A stretch of DNA of 64,000 bases from positions 5,925 through 69,924 of the forward strand of contig JAYRWH010000014.1 of NCBI GenBank assembly GCA_041918155.1, written 5' to 3'. Source of the stretch: UBA668 sp041918155 (GTDB lineage Bacteria; Actinomycetota; Acidimicrobiia; Acidimicrobiales; Ilumatobacteraceae). Below are positions 24,782 through 34,509 of this stretch, piece after piece. Within the stretch, counting starts at the first letter, position 1; every line of letters begins with the position of its first letter. Made by a program: the position numbers and the translations under genes. The notes below the pieces were generated by a model, which worked only from the letters and a program-made list of their open reading frames with translations, was not told the origin of the DNA and ran no database searches.

Positions 24782-25497
24782 TCGCTCTCCTCGGTGTCGG
24801 CCGCTTCAGTCGCGGCCGCTTCAGTCGTGGTCTTCTTGGCGGCAGCCTTCTTGGCCGGGGCCTTCTTGGCCGGCGCCGCGGCGATCACCGAGGTACCCGG
24901 CAACGTGGCCTGGGTGAATACCACGACGTCGTTGCACAAGATGTCGTACGCGTTCAGCTCGTTGACCTCGATGAGCTGCACTTCGGGCAGGTTGAGGAAG
25001 CTGCGAATCGTGTTGGTGTCGGTGACATCCACCACCACGAGCACCTTGCCCTCGAGGCCGAGTGCGCTGAGCGCGGCTTTGGCATCCTTGGTCTTCGGAG
25101 CAGCGAAACCCCAAGTGTCGATGACGACGACCTTGCCTTCGGCAGCGCGGTCGCTGAGCGCCGAGCGCAGGGCAAGCTTGATCATCTTCTTGGGCGTGCT
25201 CTGGCCGTACTTGCGCGGCTTGGGGCCCAGGGCGACGCCACCACCGCTGTAGTGCGGGGCACGGATCGAGCCCTGGCGGGCATTGCCGGTGCCCTTCTGC
25301 TTGAACGGCTTCTTGCCGCCACCGCTGACTTCGGCGCGGGTTTTGGTGCTCTGGGTGCCACTGCGGCGGGCGGCCAGCTGGGCCGTCACCACCTGGTGCA
25401 TCACCGGCACGTTCGGCTGGATACCGAACACCTCGGCGTCGAGGGTGAGCGAGCCGGCGTCGGTGCCGGCAGCGGTCTTGAGGGAGATCGAGGCCAT
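24778..25497 (-). CDS. rplD: 50S ribosomal protein L4 with Lys/Ala-rich tail
   Basis: A 239-aa protein. The L4 core shows RRSGTQSTKTRAEVSGGGKK, PFKQKGTGNARQGSIRAPHY and RSALSDRAAEGKVVVID. The last 35 residues (AAPAKKAPAKKAAAKKTTTE, then an acidic end) are an extension not found in standard L4. ATG at 25497; longer readings run into rplC. In enterobacteria L4 represses the S10 operon, but no such site is assigned here. Confidence 0.96.
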   Translation of the reverse strand: MASISLKTAAGTDAGSLTLDAEVFGIQPNVPVMHQVVTAQLAARRSGTQSTKTRAEVSGGGKKPFKQKGTGNARQGSIRAPHYSGGGVALGPKPRKYGQSTPKKMIKLALRSALSDRAAEGKVVVIDTWGFAAPKTKDAKAALSALGLEGKVLVVVDVTDTNTIRSFLNLPEVQLIEVNELNAYDILCNDVVVFTQATLPGTSVIAAAPAKKAPAKKAAAKKTTTEAAATEAADTEESE

Positions 25498-25502
25498 GAT
25501 CG

Positions 25503-26138
25503 TCACTTCCCCTTCACTGCGTTGCGAACGATGACCACACCGCCGTTGGGACCGGGCACCGAGCCCTTCACCAGCAGCAAGTTGCGCTCGGGATCGGCTT
25601 CGACGACCTCGAGGTTGAGCGTCGTGACCTGCTCGTTGCCCATGTGGCCCGACATGCGGACGCCCTTGAACACGCGGCCGGGGAAGCTGCACTGGCCGAT
25701 CGAGCCCGGCGCACGGTGGTGCTTGTGGTTACCGTGGCTGGCGCCCTGACCGGAGAAGTTGTGACGCTTCATCGTGCCGGCGAAGCCCTTACCGCGGCTG
25801 ACGGCAGTGACATCGACCCGCTCGCCCTGGATCAAGGTGTCGACCTTGATCTCCTGGCCGACCTCGAACCCGTCGACCGAGTCGAGCCGCAGCTCGACCA
25901 CGCGGCGACCGGCTTCGACACCGGCAGCGGCGAAGTGCCCGGCCTCGGCCTTGTTGAGCTTCTTCGCGTCCTTCAGGCCATAGGTGACCTGCAGGGCGGT
26001 GTAGCCGTCGCGTTCGGTCGTCTTGACCTGAACGATGCGGGCCGGCTCGACGCGGAGCACGGTGACGGGAACGACTTTGTCGTTCACCCACACCTGGCTC
26101 ATGGCGACCTTTTCGCCAACAATCGCTTTGAGTGCCAT
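25503..26138 (-). CDS. rplC: 50S ribosomal protein L3
   Basis: A 211-aa protein that nucleates 50S assembly. Diagnostic are MALKAIVGEKVAMSQVWVN, KGFAGTMKRHNFSGQGASHG and the methylated-Gln region of GSIGQCSFPGRVFKGVRMSGHMG (in part). ATG at 26138. It is the first gene of its transcription unit because rpsJ, its usual upstream partner, lies 2.5 kb away next to tuf. Confidence 0.97.
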   Translation of the reverse strand: MALKAIVGEKVAMSQVWVNDKVVPVTVLRVEPARIVQVKTTERDGYTALQVTYGLKDAKKLNKAEAGHFAAAGVEAGRRVVELRLDSVDGFEVGQEIKVDTLIQGERVDVTAVSRGKGFAGTMKRHNFSGQGASHGNHKHHRAPGSIGQCSFPGRVFKGVRMSGHMGNEQVTTLNLEVVEADPERNLLLVKGSVPGPNGGVVIVRNAVKGK

Positions 26139-26160
26139 TTCGGCAGCCTTTTCGGTTCGA

Positions 26161-26226
26161 CCCGGACGAACCGGGCATTTTGGTTGACACACGCAAATGC
26201 TCCGCAGGCCATGATTCGCTATGGCC
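26161..26226 (-). promoter_or_regulatory. Structured leader of the rplC operon
   Basis: Two inverted repeats lie in the leader: GGCCAT-N8-ATGGCC (26207-26226) and CCCGG-N5-CCGGG (26161-26175), the second ending 22 nt before the rplC ATG. They may fold in the roughly 190-nt leader and could be an autoregulatory target; that role is speculation. Confidence 0.4.
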
Positions 26227-26336
26227 GGCGGAGCACCGGATTCGAGTTGTCGCCGGGCCGTTCCCCTCCATTGCTGGGGTTGGGGCGTGCCCGGACATCG
26301 ATTGGATGCGCACCGGCTGGCGCACACGAGGAGTTG

Positions 26337-26366
26337 ACTCTACCGGCGCGTGTGGCCGGGTGCCAA
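26337..26366 (-). promoter_or_regulatory. Probable promoter of the rplC-map operon
   Basis: On the minus strand, -35 TTGGCA, an 18-nt spacer and -10 TAGAGT are found just after the end of the upstream glycosidase-like gene. It would give the ribosomal genes a promoter independent of rpsJ. Confidence 0.5.
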
Positions 26367-26395
26367 CCCCCGCGGTGTGACGGTGGTAGCGCCGT

Positions 26396-27340
26396 TCAGA
26401 CGTCGAGCACGCTCTGCGCGGGAACCAGGTCGGCATCGAAGAAGGCGAAGAACTCCTTGCTCGACTGCTCGAGGTAACGCGACCCGTTGGCGCTCATCCG
26501 CCGGTCGACGATCGAGGCCACGACGGCGCCATCGGCGGCGTGACCGAACACGGTGAAGTTGGGCCAGCTCGCCGCCGCACCCCAGTAGACGTGGAGCGCC
26601 CTGGCCCGTGCGACCTGGGACTGGCCGCCGTCGACCATCAGGATCAAGTTCTGGGGCAGGGTGAGCCACGAGCCGTCGTCGAACAGGTCGCGGCCGAGCT
26701 CGCCGATGGTGATCTTGCCCTCGCGATCGATGCCGATGGTCGCCCGGCCCGGCACCAACTCCTGCACCACCGTGCCCTCGGTGACGTACCCGCCGGCGGA
26801 GTGCTCCAGTTTGAACCCGCCGTTCATGGCCGCCAGAAGTGACGGCACGAGGTCGGCGGGCACATGATCGTCGCGCTGCCAGTCCCCCGGCGCCTGCTCG
26901 CGCCCGTTGAACAGTCCGGCACGCAGATACGTCTGGTCGATGACCACCACCGTCGCGAGGACGCGGCCCGTGTGGGCCAAAGGACGCAGGCTCGTGACCC
27001 ACATCGCGTCGGTGCCGTTTGCCTGGGCGACCGGCACCCACTGGCCCTCGCCCGGCTTGGCCTGGTCGAACGGAGCGACGAGGGGCGCCGGCGCGGGCGG
27101 GCGGTAGATCGTGGTCGTCGTGGTGGCTTGCGTGGTCGGCGCCGGCAGCGTCGTCGGCGCGGTGGTCGTGGGGCGAAGGGTCGTCGCGGTGACCTCCGGG
27201 ACGACCGGCTCGACCGGCGTGTCGGCCGCCGGGTCGCCGATGCTCCCCGTCTCGTGCAGCACGAACACGACGAGGGCGACGAGCACAAGGACGAGCCCCC
27301 ACGCGGCGGGCCGCCATCGGACGCTGATCGATCTGCTCAC
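26396..27340 (-). CDS. Membrane-anchored protein, probable phosphodiester glycosidase (NAGPA-like) family
   Basis: A 314-aa protein with one transmembrane helix near the N-terminus (about residues 12-30), a Thr/Pro-rich linker to about residue 85, and an extracellular domain. That domain has AAMNGGFKLEHSAGGYVTEG, ATIGIDREGKITIGELGRD and LILMVDGGQ, in the order seen in phosphodiester glycosidase (NAGPA) domains, which cleave sugar-phosphodiester links in glycoconjugates. The usual DGGGSS end motif is altered to DGGQSQ, so activity is uncertain. The start is a GTG at 27340, 4 bp after the M23 gene, so the two are co-transcribed. Confidence 0.6.
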   Translation of the reverse strand: MSRSISVRWRPAAWGLVLVLVALVVFVLHETGSIGDPAADTPVEPVVPEVTATTLRPTTTAPTTLPAPTTQATTTTTIYRPPAPAPLVAPFDQAKPGEGQWVPVAQANGTDAMWVTSLRPLAHTGRVLATVVVIDQTYLRAGLFNGREQAPGDWQRDDHVPADLVPSLLAAMNGGFKLEHSAGGYVTEGTVVQELVPGRATIGIDREGKITIGELGRDLFDDGSWLTLPQNLILMVDGGQSQVARARALHVYWGAAASWPNFTVFGHAADGAVVASIVDRRMSANGSRYLEQSSKEFFAFFDADLVPAQSVLDV

Positions 27341-27344
27341 GTGC

Positions 27345-28547
27345 TCAACAGTGGCTCTTGAGGATGTTGTACGGATCGACTGGATCGCTGCCGTATCCAC
27401 CCGGGTGGTACTGGAAATGCAGGTGGAACCCACCGGCGCGGCCGGTCATGCCCACATACCCGACGACGTCACCCTTGGCGACCCGACCGGTGTGACCCCA
27501 GGCCTCGAGGTGGGCGTAGTAGTAGAAGGCGCCGTCGTCGCCGCGAAGGTAGATCGTCATCCCCCCGAGACTGTTGACCCTCGCCTCGGCGACACCACTG
27601 ACGACCGCAAGCAGCAAGGTGCCCTCGCGGGCCATCATGTCGATGCCGTTGTGGTACTTCACCCCCTCGGTGGTCTGGGGGATGAAGGAGTGGCCGAAAC
27701 CGGCCTTCGCGTGCCCCGTTGGGCACACCCAGTCGGTGCCACTCCAGTCGACCCCCGACGAGGTGGCGCGGCCGCCGGCCCCGAGGGGAGCCAACGGATA
27801 GCCGATGCCACTGCCGAGCTTGACGCCAGGCCCCATGTCGGCTCCTGCGCCGACGCTGATCAGCACCCCGACCGCACGGTTGCCGCCCGCGCCGGCGGCC
27901 ATCGCCGCGGAGGCGGCCGTTGCCTGCGACTTCACCGCCCGTCGCTTGCGCTCACGATCGAGCGCAGCGCGGGTGGCGGCGTCCTTCAGCCGCTGCTGCT
28001 CCACCTCCTTCAGGTGCTTCACCCTTTCCTCCGCACGCGTCTTCAGCGCGGCAAGCTCCTTCCTCTGCTGTTCGGTCTGCTGCCGGCGCCGCTCCAGGGT
28101 GCGTTGCTTGGCGGCGAGATCGCGATTCGCCGAGTCGAACTCGTCCAAGGCCTGGTCGGAGGAGTCCCAGATCACCTTCGACAGGGCCGCCACCTGCATC
28201 TGCTCTTGGGGCGAGCCGAAGCCGTTGAGGATCGGCGAGCCCTCCATCGAGGACTGGGTGAAACGCCGGATCACCACGTCCTCGAGCTGCAGCTGCAGGG
28301 TGGACACCTGGCCTTGGAGCCCGGCGATCTCGACGAGGAGATCGGCCTGCTGACCGTTCAATTCCTCGAGCCGCTCGCTGGCGGAGTTCAGGGCTTCGGC
28401 GGCGGCCTGCGCCGCGTCCTGGGCGTCGGCGATCTCGCGAGCGGCCTGCTCGGCCGCACTGTCATCGGCGTGCGTGATTCGCGCGGGGAGTGCCGGCACC
28501 GTCACCAGCATGCAAGTCGCCCAGGCGATCGCGCAGATACGACGCAT
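27345..28547 (-). CDS. Secreted M23 (LytM-type) peptidase with coiled coil
   Basis: A 400-aa exported protein: signal peptide (residues 1-27), long coiled coil (about 30-210), and a C-terminal peptidase M23 domain. The domain retains its zinc and catalytic residues: HNGIDM (HxxxD), YYAHLEAW and HLHFQ. The architecture matches EnvC/NlpD-like and septal hydrolase regulators, so it either cuts peptidoglycan cross-links or activates another hydrolase. ATG at 28547 gives a clean signal peptide. It lies between rpsJ and rplC, an unusual site, separated from rpsJ by a strong terminator. Confidence 0.88.
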   Translation of the reverse strand: MRRICAIAWATCMLVTVPALPARITHADDSAAEQAAREIADAQDAAQAAAEALNSASERLEELNGQQADLLVEIAGLQGQVSTLQLQLEDVVIRRFTQSSMEGSPILNGFGSPQEQMQVAALSKVIWDSSDQALDEFDSANRDLAAKQRTLERRRQQTEQQRKELAALKTRAEERVKHLKEVEQQRLKDAATRAALDRERKRRAVKSQATAASAAMAAGAGGNRAVGVLISVGAGADMGPGVKLGSGIGYPLAPLGAGGRATSSGVDWSGTDWVCPTGHAKAGFGHSFIPQTTEGVKYHNGIDMMAREGTLLLAVVSGVAEARVNSLGGMTIYLRGDDGAFYYYAHLEAWGHTGRVAKGDVVGYVGMTGRAGGFHLHFQYHPGGYGSDPVDPYNILKSHC

Positions 28548-28603
28548 GGATCTTGACGGTATCACTGTTTCAATCGCGTTACAGCGAGCCCTCCGCCGGC
28601 GCG

Positions 28604-28638
28604 GAACGGCCCCACCCGAGCGCCGGGTGGGGCCGTTC
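28604..28638 (-). terminator. Terminator of the tuf-rpsJ unit
   Basis: Perfect 14-bp inverted repeat GAACGGCCCCACCC / GGGTGGGGCCGTTC with a 7-nt loop, 36 bp after rpsJ. No T-run follows, as is common in high-GC genomes. It lies before the M23 gene. Confidence 0.8.
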
Positions 28639-28674
28639 TGAGATGTCACCGCGAAGGGTTCGATCTCCGCAGAT

Positions 28675-28989
28675 TCAGTTGTTCTGGATCTTGATCTCGA
28701 TATCGACGCCGGCGGGCAGCTCGATGCGCTGCAGGCTGTCGATGGTCTTCGCGTTCGGATCGACGATGTCGATGAGACGCTTGTGGACGCGCATCTCGAA
28801 GTGCTCGCGAGAATCCTTGTCGATGTGCGGGCCACGGATGACCGTGTAACGGTGCTTGTCGGTGGGCAGCGGGATGGGGCCGCGCACCGTGGCGTTCGTA
28901 CGGGTCACCGTCTCCACGATCTTGCGTGTGGATTGATCGATGATCTCGTGATCGAACGCCTTGAGGCGAATACGGATGCTCTGTGCCAT
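28675..28989 (-). CDS. rpsJ: 30S ribosomal protein S10
   Basis: A 104-aa protein of the 30S head, also known as the antitermination factor NusE. It begins MAQSIRIRLKAFDHEIID and has VRGPIPLPTDKHRYTVIRGP and HFEMRVHKRLIDI. It follows tuf by 11 bp and is terminated at 28604-28638, so it is cut off from rplC, which it normally precedes. Confidence 0.98.
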   Translation of the reverse strand: MAQSIRIRLKAFDHEIIDQSTRKIVETVTRTNATVRGPIPLPTDKHRYTVIRGPHIDKDSREHFEMRVHKRLIDIVDPNAKTIDSLQRIELPAGVDIEIKIQNN

Positions 28990-29000
28990 GTTGCGTCAGC

Positions 29001-30185
<1,185 letters not shown>

Positions 30186-30301
30186 TGCTCTCTCCGTGTG
30201 TGTCGGGGATTCAGTGGGTTGTCAAAGAACGCAGCAAGCGTAGCGCCTGGGACGGCGGTTCCACCAGGGCAGTAACGTCTGGCCCCGGAGGAATCACCGT
30301 T

Positions 30302-32476
30302 GTGACCGAAGCCCGCGAGTACCAACTCGGCATCGACCTTGGAACCACGTACACGGCGGCGGCCGTGGCCCGCGGCCGAGCCGTCCAAGCCATACAGCTC
30401 ACGCCCGACGCGCACTCGATGCCGTCGGTCGTGGCCCTTCGCGACGATGGCACCACGCTGGTGGGCGAAGCGGCGATGCGGCGCGCCTTGGCCGAGCCGA
30501 CCAGGGTGGGTCGCGAGTTCAAGCGCCGCTTTGGCGATGCCGCCCCGATCGTGCTCGGCGGCGCCCGCACGAGCGCCGAGGCACTCACCACCGCCCTGCT
30601 CCGTGAGGTCCTCGAGCGGGTGCAACAGGTCGAAGGTGCCCCGCCGAGCCGGGTCACGCTCACCCACCCCGCAGCCTGGGGACCATTCCGCCTCGACAAG
30701 TTGCGAGCCGTCGCGGCCGACGCGGGCATCGAGCAGGTCGACCTGTTGCCCGAGCCGGTGGCCGCCGCGTTGGCCAATGCCGACCGCCTGGCCGACGGAT
30801 CGCTCGTCGTCGTGTACGACCTCGGCGGCGGCACATTCGACGCGGCCGTGGTGAAGGTCGGCGAGAACCGCATCGTCGGCACGCCCGAAGGGGTCGAGCG
30901 GCTCGGCGGTATCGACATCGACGCGCTCGTGATGGCCCACGTCGACGACGCCACCGGTGGCCTCGTCGGCGAGGCCGACATCGCCGACCCTGACGTGCGC
31001 TCAGGCCTGGCCCGATTGGCTGACGACTGCCGGATCGCCAAGGAGGCCCTCTCCGCCGACTCCGAGACCGACGTCAACGTCTCGCTGCCGACCGTGCGCA
31101 GCACCGTGCGCCTCACCCGCGCCGAGTTGGAAGCGATGGTGCGCCCGCGGCTCGAGGATTCGCTCGCCGCGCTCGATCGCACCGTCGCCTCGGCGGGCGC
31201 CTCGTGGGACGACATCGCCACGGTGCTGCTCGTCGGCGGCTCGTCACGGATGCCGCTCGTCGCCCAAGTCGTGCGTCAGCACACCGGCCGCACTGTCACC
31301 ACCGCGACCAACCCCCACCTGGCCATCGCCCTCGGCGCAGCCCACCACGCCGCTGCCTCCGCACAGGAGGAGTCGCTTGCGCCGGCGCTCACCCCAACCG
31401 CCGTCACCGCGGCTCCTGCCGATCCGCCCGGCACCAGCAGCCGACCCAAATGGCCGATGCTCGCCGGCGCCGCTGCTGTCGTGGCCGGGCTCGTCGTGGC
31501 CGGGCTCGTGGCGTTCGGGGGCGGCGACGACAGCCCGTCCGGCGCCGCCACGACGATGCCGATCACCGCCCAGACCGGCACGTCGCCGGTCACGTCACCC
31601 GGCACCCCACTCGGCACGACAGCCAGTACGGCGCCCGGCACAACGCCCGCCACCGCCGCACCGGGCACTCCGCGCGAGGTCAACCTCTCGGTAGGCGACG
31701 CCAGCCTCACCGCCACCGAGTGCATCGACACCACCGGGCTGGTCGCCCGCTCCACGGCGATCGACGTCGAAGGCCAGACGCTGGCCGCCATCGTCGACGG
31801 CGACCTCTATGTGCTCGCCCTGGACACGGGATCGTGCACCGTCACGGCGCCTGCGGACGAGGTGAGCGGCCTCGTGCGCAACGGCGAGACCGACTACAGC
31901 GCCGTCACCATCATCGGCGACCTTCTCGTCGTGGGTGGCGACGGCGGCGGCGCGATCATCGACCGCACTTCGGGGGCGGGCGCCGAGTGCGACCTGCTCC
32001 GCTCGACCGTGAACCGCACGCTTTCCGGCGATGTGGCCACCTACGACTCGAGCGGCAAGGGCTACGACGAGTTGACCATCAGCGTCGACGGCTGCACGCT
32101 GAAAGCCGCAGAACGCTTCCCCAACTACGGCTTCTACGCCATCGCCGCGAGCTCCACCAACGTGTACCTCGGCGTGGCCGACGGCGCCAACCTCGCGGTC
32201 GTCGGATTCCGTGGCAACAACCTGCTGTGGATCTACGGCGGCGCCAACTTCGACACGGTCGACGGCCTCGCCACCTGCGGCGGGTTCGTGTGCCTGCTCG
32301 ACGCCACCGGCGAGCGGCTAATCGTGCTGACGGCCAACAAGGGCGCGGAGGTGGGAGCGATCGACACTGCCGATCTCGCCGAGGGAACACCCCAGCGACT
32401 CAACCCCGCCGGCGACGGCTGGCTCACCATCGGCGAACCCGGCGAGATCGTGCTGCTGCAGCTCAGCGTGGCGTGA
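30302..32476 (+). CDS. Membrane-anchored Hsp70-like protein with extracytoplasmic domain
   Basis: A 724-aa protein. Residues 1-370 form an Hsp70/actin-type ATPase: GIDLGTTYTAAAV (phosphate 1), VVYDLGGGTFDAAVV (phosphate 2) and TVLLVGGSSRMPLV (adenosine). There is no substrate-binding domain. Instead a transmembrane helix (about 385-407), a Thr/Pro/Gly linker and a C-terminal domain of about 260 residues follow; repeated short strands there suggest a beta-propeller, but this is inference. The start is a GTG behind GGAGGAA (30287-30293). It is divergent from tuf and convergent with the dynamin operon. Function unknown; a chaperone-like sensor of envelope state is one guess. Confidence 0.8.
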   Translation: MTEAREYQLGIDLGTTYTAAAVARGRAVQAIQLTPDAHSMPSVVALRDDGTTLVGEAAMRRALAEPTRVGREFKRRFGDAAPIVLGGARTSAEALTTALLREVLERVQQVEGAPPSRVTLTHPAAWGPFRLDKLRAVAADAGIEQVDLLPEPVAAALANADRLADGSLVVVYDLGGGTFDAAVVKVGENRIVGTPEGVERLGGIDIDALVMAHVDDATGGLVGEADIADPDVRSGLARLADDCRIAKEALSADSETDVNVSLPTVRSTVRLTRAELEAMVRPRLEDSLAALDRTVASAGASWDDIATVLLVGGSSRMPLVAQVVRQHTGRTVTTATNPHLAIALGAAHHAAASAQEESLAPALTPTAVTAAPADPPGTSSRPKWPMLAGAAAVVAGLVVAGLVAFGGGDDSPSGAATTMPITAQTGTSPVTSPGTPLGTTASTAPGTTPATAAPGTPREVNLSVGDASLTATECIDTTGLVARSTAIDVEGQTLAAIVDGDLYVLALDTGSCTVTAPADEVSGLVRNGETDYSAVTIIGDLLVVGGDGGGAIIDRTSGAGAECDLLRSTVNRTLSGDVATYDSSGKGYDELTISVDGCTLKAAERFPNYGFYAIAASSTNVYLGVADGANLAVVGFRGNNLLWIYGGANFDTVDGLATCGGFVCLLDATGERLIVLTANKGAEVGAIDTADLAEGTPQRLNPAGDGWLTIGEPGEIVLLQLSVA

Positions 32477-32492
32477 ACGGGTGAGTGGGGCC

Positions 32493-32708
32493 TCAGGCCA
32501 GGTGATCGCGCTGCTCGCGGGTGAGTCCCGGCGAGCGATCCCCGCGGTCGCCCCACGGGTCTTCGCCGGGTAACACCTCGTCGGCCAGGGCCACCACCGA
32601 CGCGAACGTGCCGGGCAGCTCGAGGCCGACGGCCAACGCCTCCCAGTCCAGGTCGTCGGCGATCGGCCGGAACCGGCCGCGCAGCCACTCGGGCGGATCA
32701 CCGCTCAC
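32493..32708 (-). CDS. Small protein coupled to the LuxR regulator
   Basis: A 71-aa ORF starting with a GTG that overlaps the LuxR stop (GTGA). It reads SGDPPEWLRGRFRPIADDLD and ends LTREQRDHLA. It is rich in Trp, Asp and Arg with no signal or membrane segment. No family was recognised. It is the last gene of the six-gene operon that begins at 38214; its coupling to the regulator is the main reason to accept it. Confidence 0.6.
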   Translation of the reverse strand: MSGDPPEWLRGRFRPIADDLDWEALAVGLELPGTFASVVALADEVLPGEDPWGDRGDRSPGLTREQRDHLA

Positions 32709-34102
32709 GACATCCCGCCACGACGGATGACCTCGCCGGCCAGTTGGGCCCGGGTATTGACCGCCAGCTTGCGGAAGATCGCCTGCAGGTGCGCGTCGAC
32801 CGTCTTCACCGACAGGAACAGCCGCTCCGCGGCCTGCCGGTTGGTGAGTCCTTCGGCCACCACCCGCGCCACCCTCATCTCGGCCGGGCTGAGCGCGGCG
32901 AGCGGCCCGCTGGGCAGCGCCGACGTTGCCGGCTCGGACGCGTCGACAGCCTGTCGCTCGCGGCGCCGGCGGTGCACCGGATCGACCGAGAGCGACGCCG
33001 CGGCCCGCCATGCGGCACGCGCCTCGTCGACACGTCCCGACCGCTGGAGGTGTTCGGCCAGCAGCTGCACGTCGTCGGCCAGGCCGTCATCCGGACCGAC
33101 CGCCCCTGCCACCAGGTGGCGTACTCGCTCGGGCGCATCGGCGGGCTCCGACCACGCCGCGGCGAGCGCTCGGTGGGCCGCCCGTCGCGAGGCGATGGCG
33201 AGCGAGGCGTACGCCACCACCCGCCGCATCGGATGGTCGAATTGCACATGACCGTCGCCCAGTTGCACCACGCCGATGGCCTCCGCGGCTTCGAGCGCGT
33301 CGACGCGCTCGTCGAGGCGCAGCAGCGCCCCGGCAACCACGTCGAGGCGGCCCGTCGGCTCAGCAGCGGCCACGCACAACGCCCGTCGAGTCGTCTCGGG
33401 CAACGCGCGGAGGGGCTCGGCGAACGCCACGATGAGCGCTTCGCTCACCTCGGGCAGGTCGCTGAACCGATGGCGGCCGTCGCGCTGTTCGGGCGTGCTG
33501 CGCCGCGCCAGATCCACTACGGCCAGCGGGTTCCCGCCGGTGAGCTCGACCACCCGCTCCAGCGCGGTCGGGGCGAGTGGACCCGCCGAACGTTCGAACA
33601 GGTCGGCCACCGCTGCTGCCTCCAGACCATCGAGCACCAGTTGCTCGACACCACCGAGATCGACCTCCGGCGGCAACGCGGCACCGCCCAACGACAACAA
33701 CAGCGCCACCCGCGTGCCCACCAGCCGCCGGGCGGTGTAGGCACACGCCGCGGCACTCGCCACGTCGGCCAAGTGCAGGTCGTCGATCGCGACCAGCAAG
33801 GGGGCGCCATCGGCCAGGGCGATGAACGCCGCCAGGAGCTCCACCGGGTCGTGCACGGGCCGACCGAGCAGCTCATGGGTGAGCGCACCGGGTACCTGCT
33901 GCTCGGCCCGTCGCCCGACCGCGTGGCGCACGGAGAACTCGCGAGCAGCACCCTCCTTCGCGGCCCGGTGCAGCAGGGAGCTGCGACCGGAACCCGGGGC
34001 ACCCACGATCGCGAGCGAACCGCCGCGGCCCAGAGCCGCCGCATCGAGCAGAGCGGCGGTGCGGGCGAGCTCGGCCTCGCGACCCACGAGCGTCGCGGTC
34101 AC
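32705..34102 (-). CDS. LuxR-family regulator with AAA/STAND ATPase domain
   Basis: A 465-aa regulator. The N-terminal ATPase has Walker A GAPGSGRSSLL (the Lys is replaced by Arg) and Walker B LLVAIDDLH. The C-terminal 60 residues are a LuxR-type helix-turn-helix: LSPAEMRVARVVAEGLTNRQ and RLFLSVKTVDAHLQAIFRKL. It is short for the LAL class. Start is a GTG at 34102 coupled to the upstream gene. As in the mycobacterial ini system, where a LuxR-type protein controls iniBAC, it is the best candidate to bind the palindromes at 38350, 41419, 43426 and 44404; this is inference. Confidence 0.82.
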   Translation of the reverse strand: MTATLVGREAELARTAALLDAAALGRGGSLAIVGAPGSGRSSLLHRAAKEGAAREFSVRHAVGRRAEQQVPGALTHELLGRPVHDPVELLAAFIALADGAPLLVAIDDLHLADVASAAACAYTARRLVGTRVALLLSLGGAALPPEVDLGGVEQLVLDGLEAAAVADLFERSAGPLAPTALERVVELTGGNPLAVVDLARRSTPEQRDGRHRFSDLPEVSEALIVAFAEPLRALPETTRRALCVAAAEPTGRLDVVAGALLRLDERVDALEAAEAIGVVQLGDGHVQFDHPMRRVVAYASLAIASRRAAHRALAAAWSEPADAPERVRHLVAGAVGPDDGLADDVQLLAEHLQRSGRVDEARAAWRAAASLSVDPVHRRRRERQAVDASEPATSALPSGPLAALSPAEMRVARVVAEGLTNRQAAERLFLSVKTVDAHLQAIFRKLAVNTRAQLAGEVIRRGGMS

Positions 34103-34509
34103 GGGGCACCGCCCGCCACGAGTTCGGACATCACTGTGGCGAACGCGGCACCCGCGGCATCGGCATCGCGGCGAGTGGCCGCGACCACGACCACGAGGAG
34201 TGGATCGCTGTCGGCGCCGCTGCCCGTGACGGCCTGTAGCAGCACCGAGTCGACCGCACCCACGACCTGCACCGCCACCTCTCGCGTGCCGAACGACCCC
34301 CATTGGCGGAATTCGACGATGGCGCCGGGGCGTGCGGCGATCACCTGCTCGGCAAGGCGCGCGGCGACCCCGCGGGGATCGCATGCGTTCGCCTGGCGGC
34401 GCACTTCCACCACCAACCGGAGCGGCAGCGTGGGGTGCCGGTAGCGCGCCCACCCGTCGCCCCCACCGGTGGCCAGCCATCCGGTCGGCCGCGGCGGCGC
34501 ACTAGCCAT
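34099..34509 (-). CDS. Small protein of the dynamin operon, possible PsbP/LpqN-like fold
   Basis: A 136-aa protein overlapping the IniC-like gene by 8 nt and the LuxR gene by 4 nt. It has alternating strands and helices (LPLRLVVEVRRQA, VAARLAEQVIAARPGA, FGTREVAVQVVGAVD, PLLVVVVAAT), resembling the order in the 176-aa protein at 40290-40820 and in LpqN/PsbP-like domains. No signal peptide. Function unknown. Confidence 0.6.
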   Translation of the reverse strand: MASAPPRPTGWLATGGGDGWARYRHPTLPLRLVVEVRRQANACDPRGVAARLAEQVIAARPGAIVEFRQWGSFGTREVAVQVVGAVDSVLLQAVTGSGADSDPLLVVVVAATRRDADAAGAAFATVMSELVAGGAP

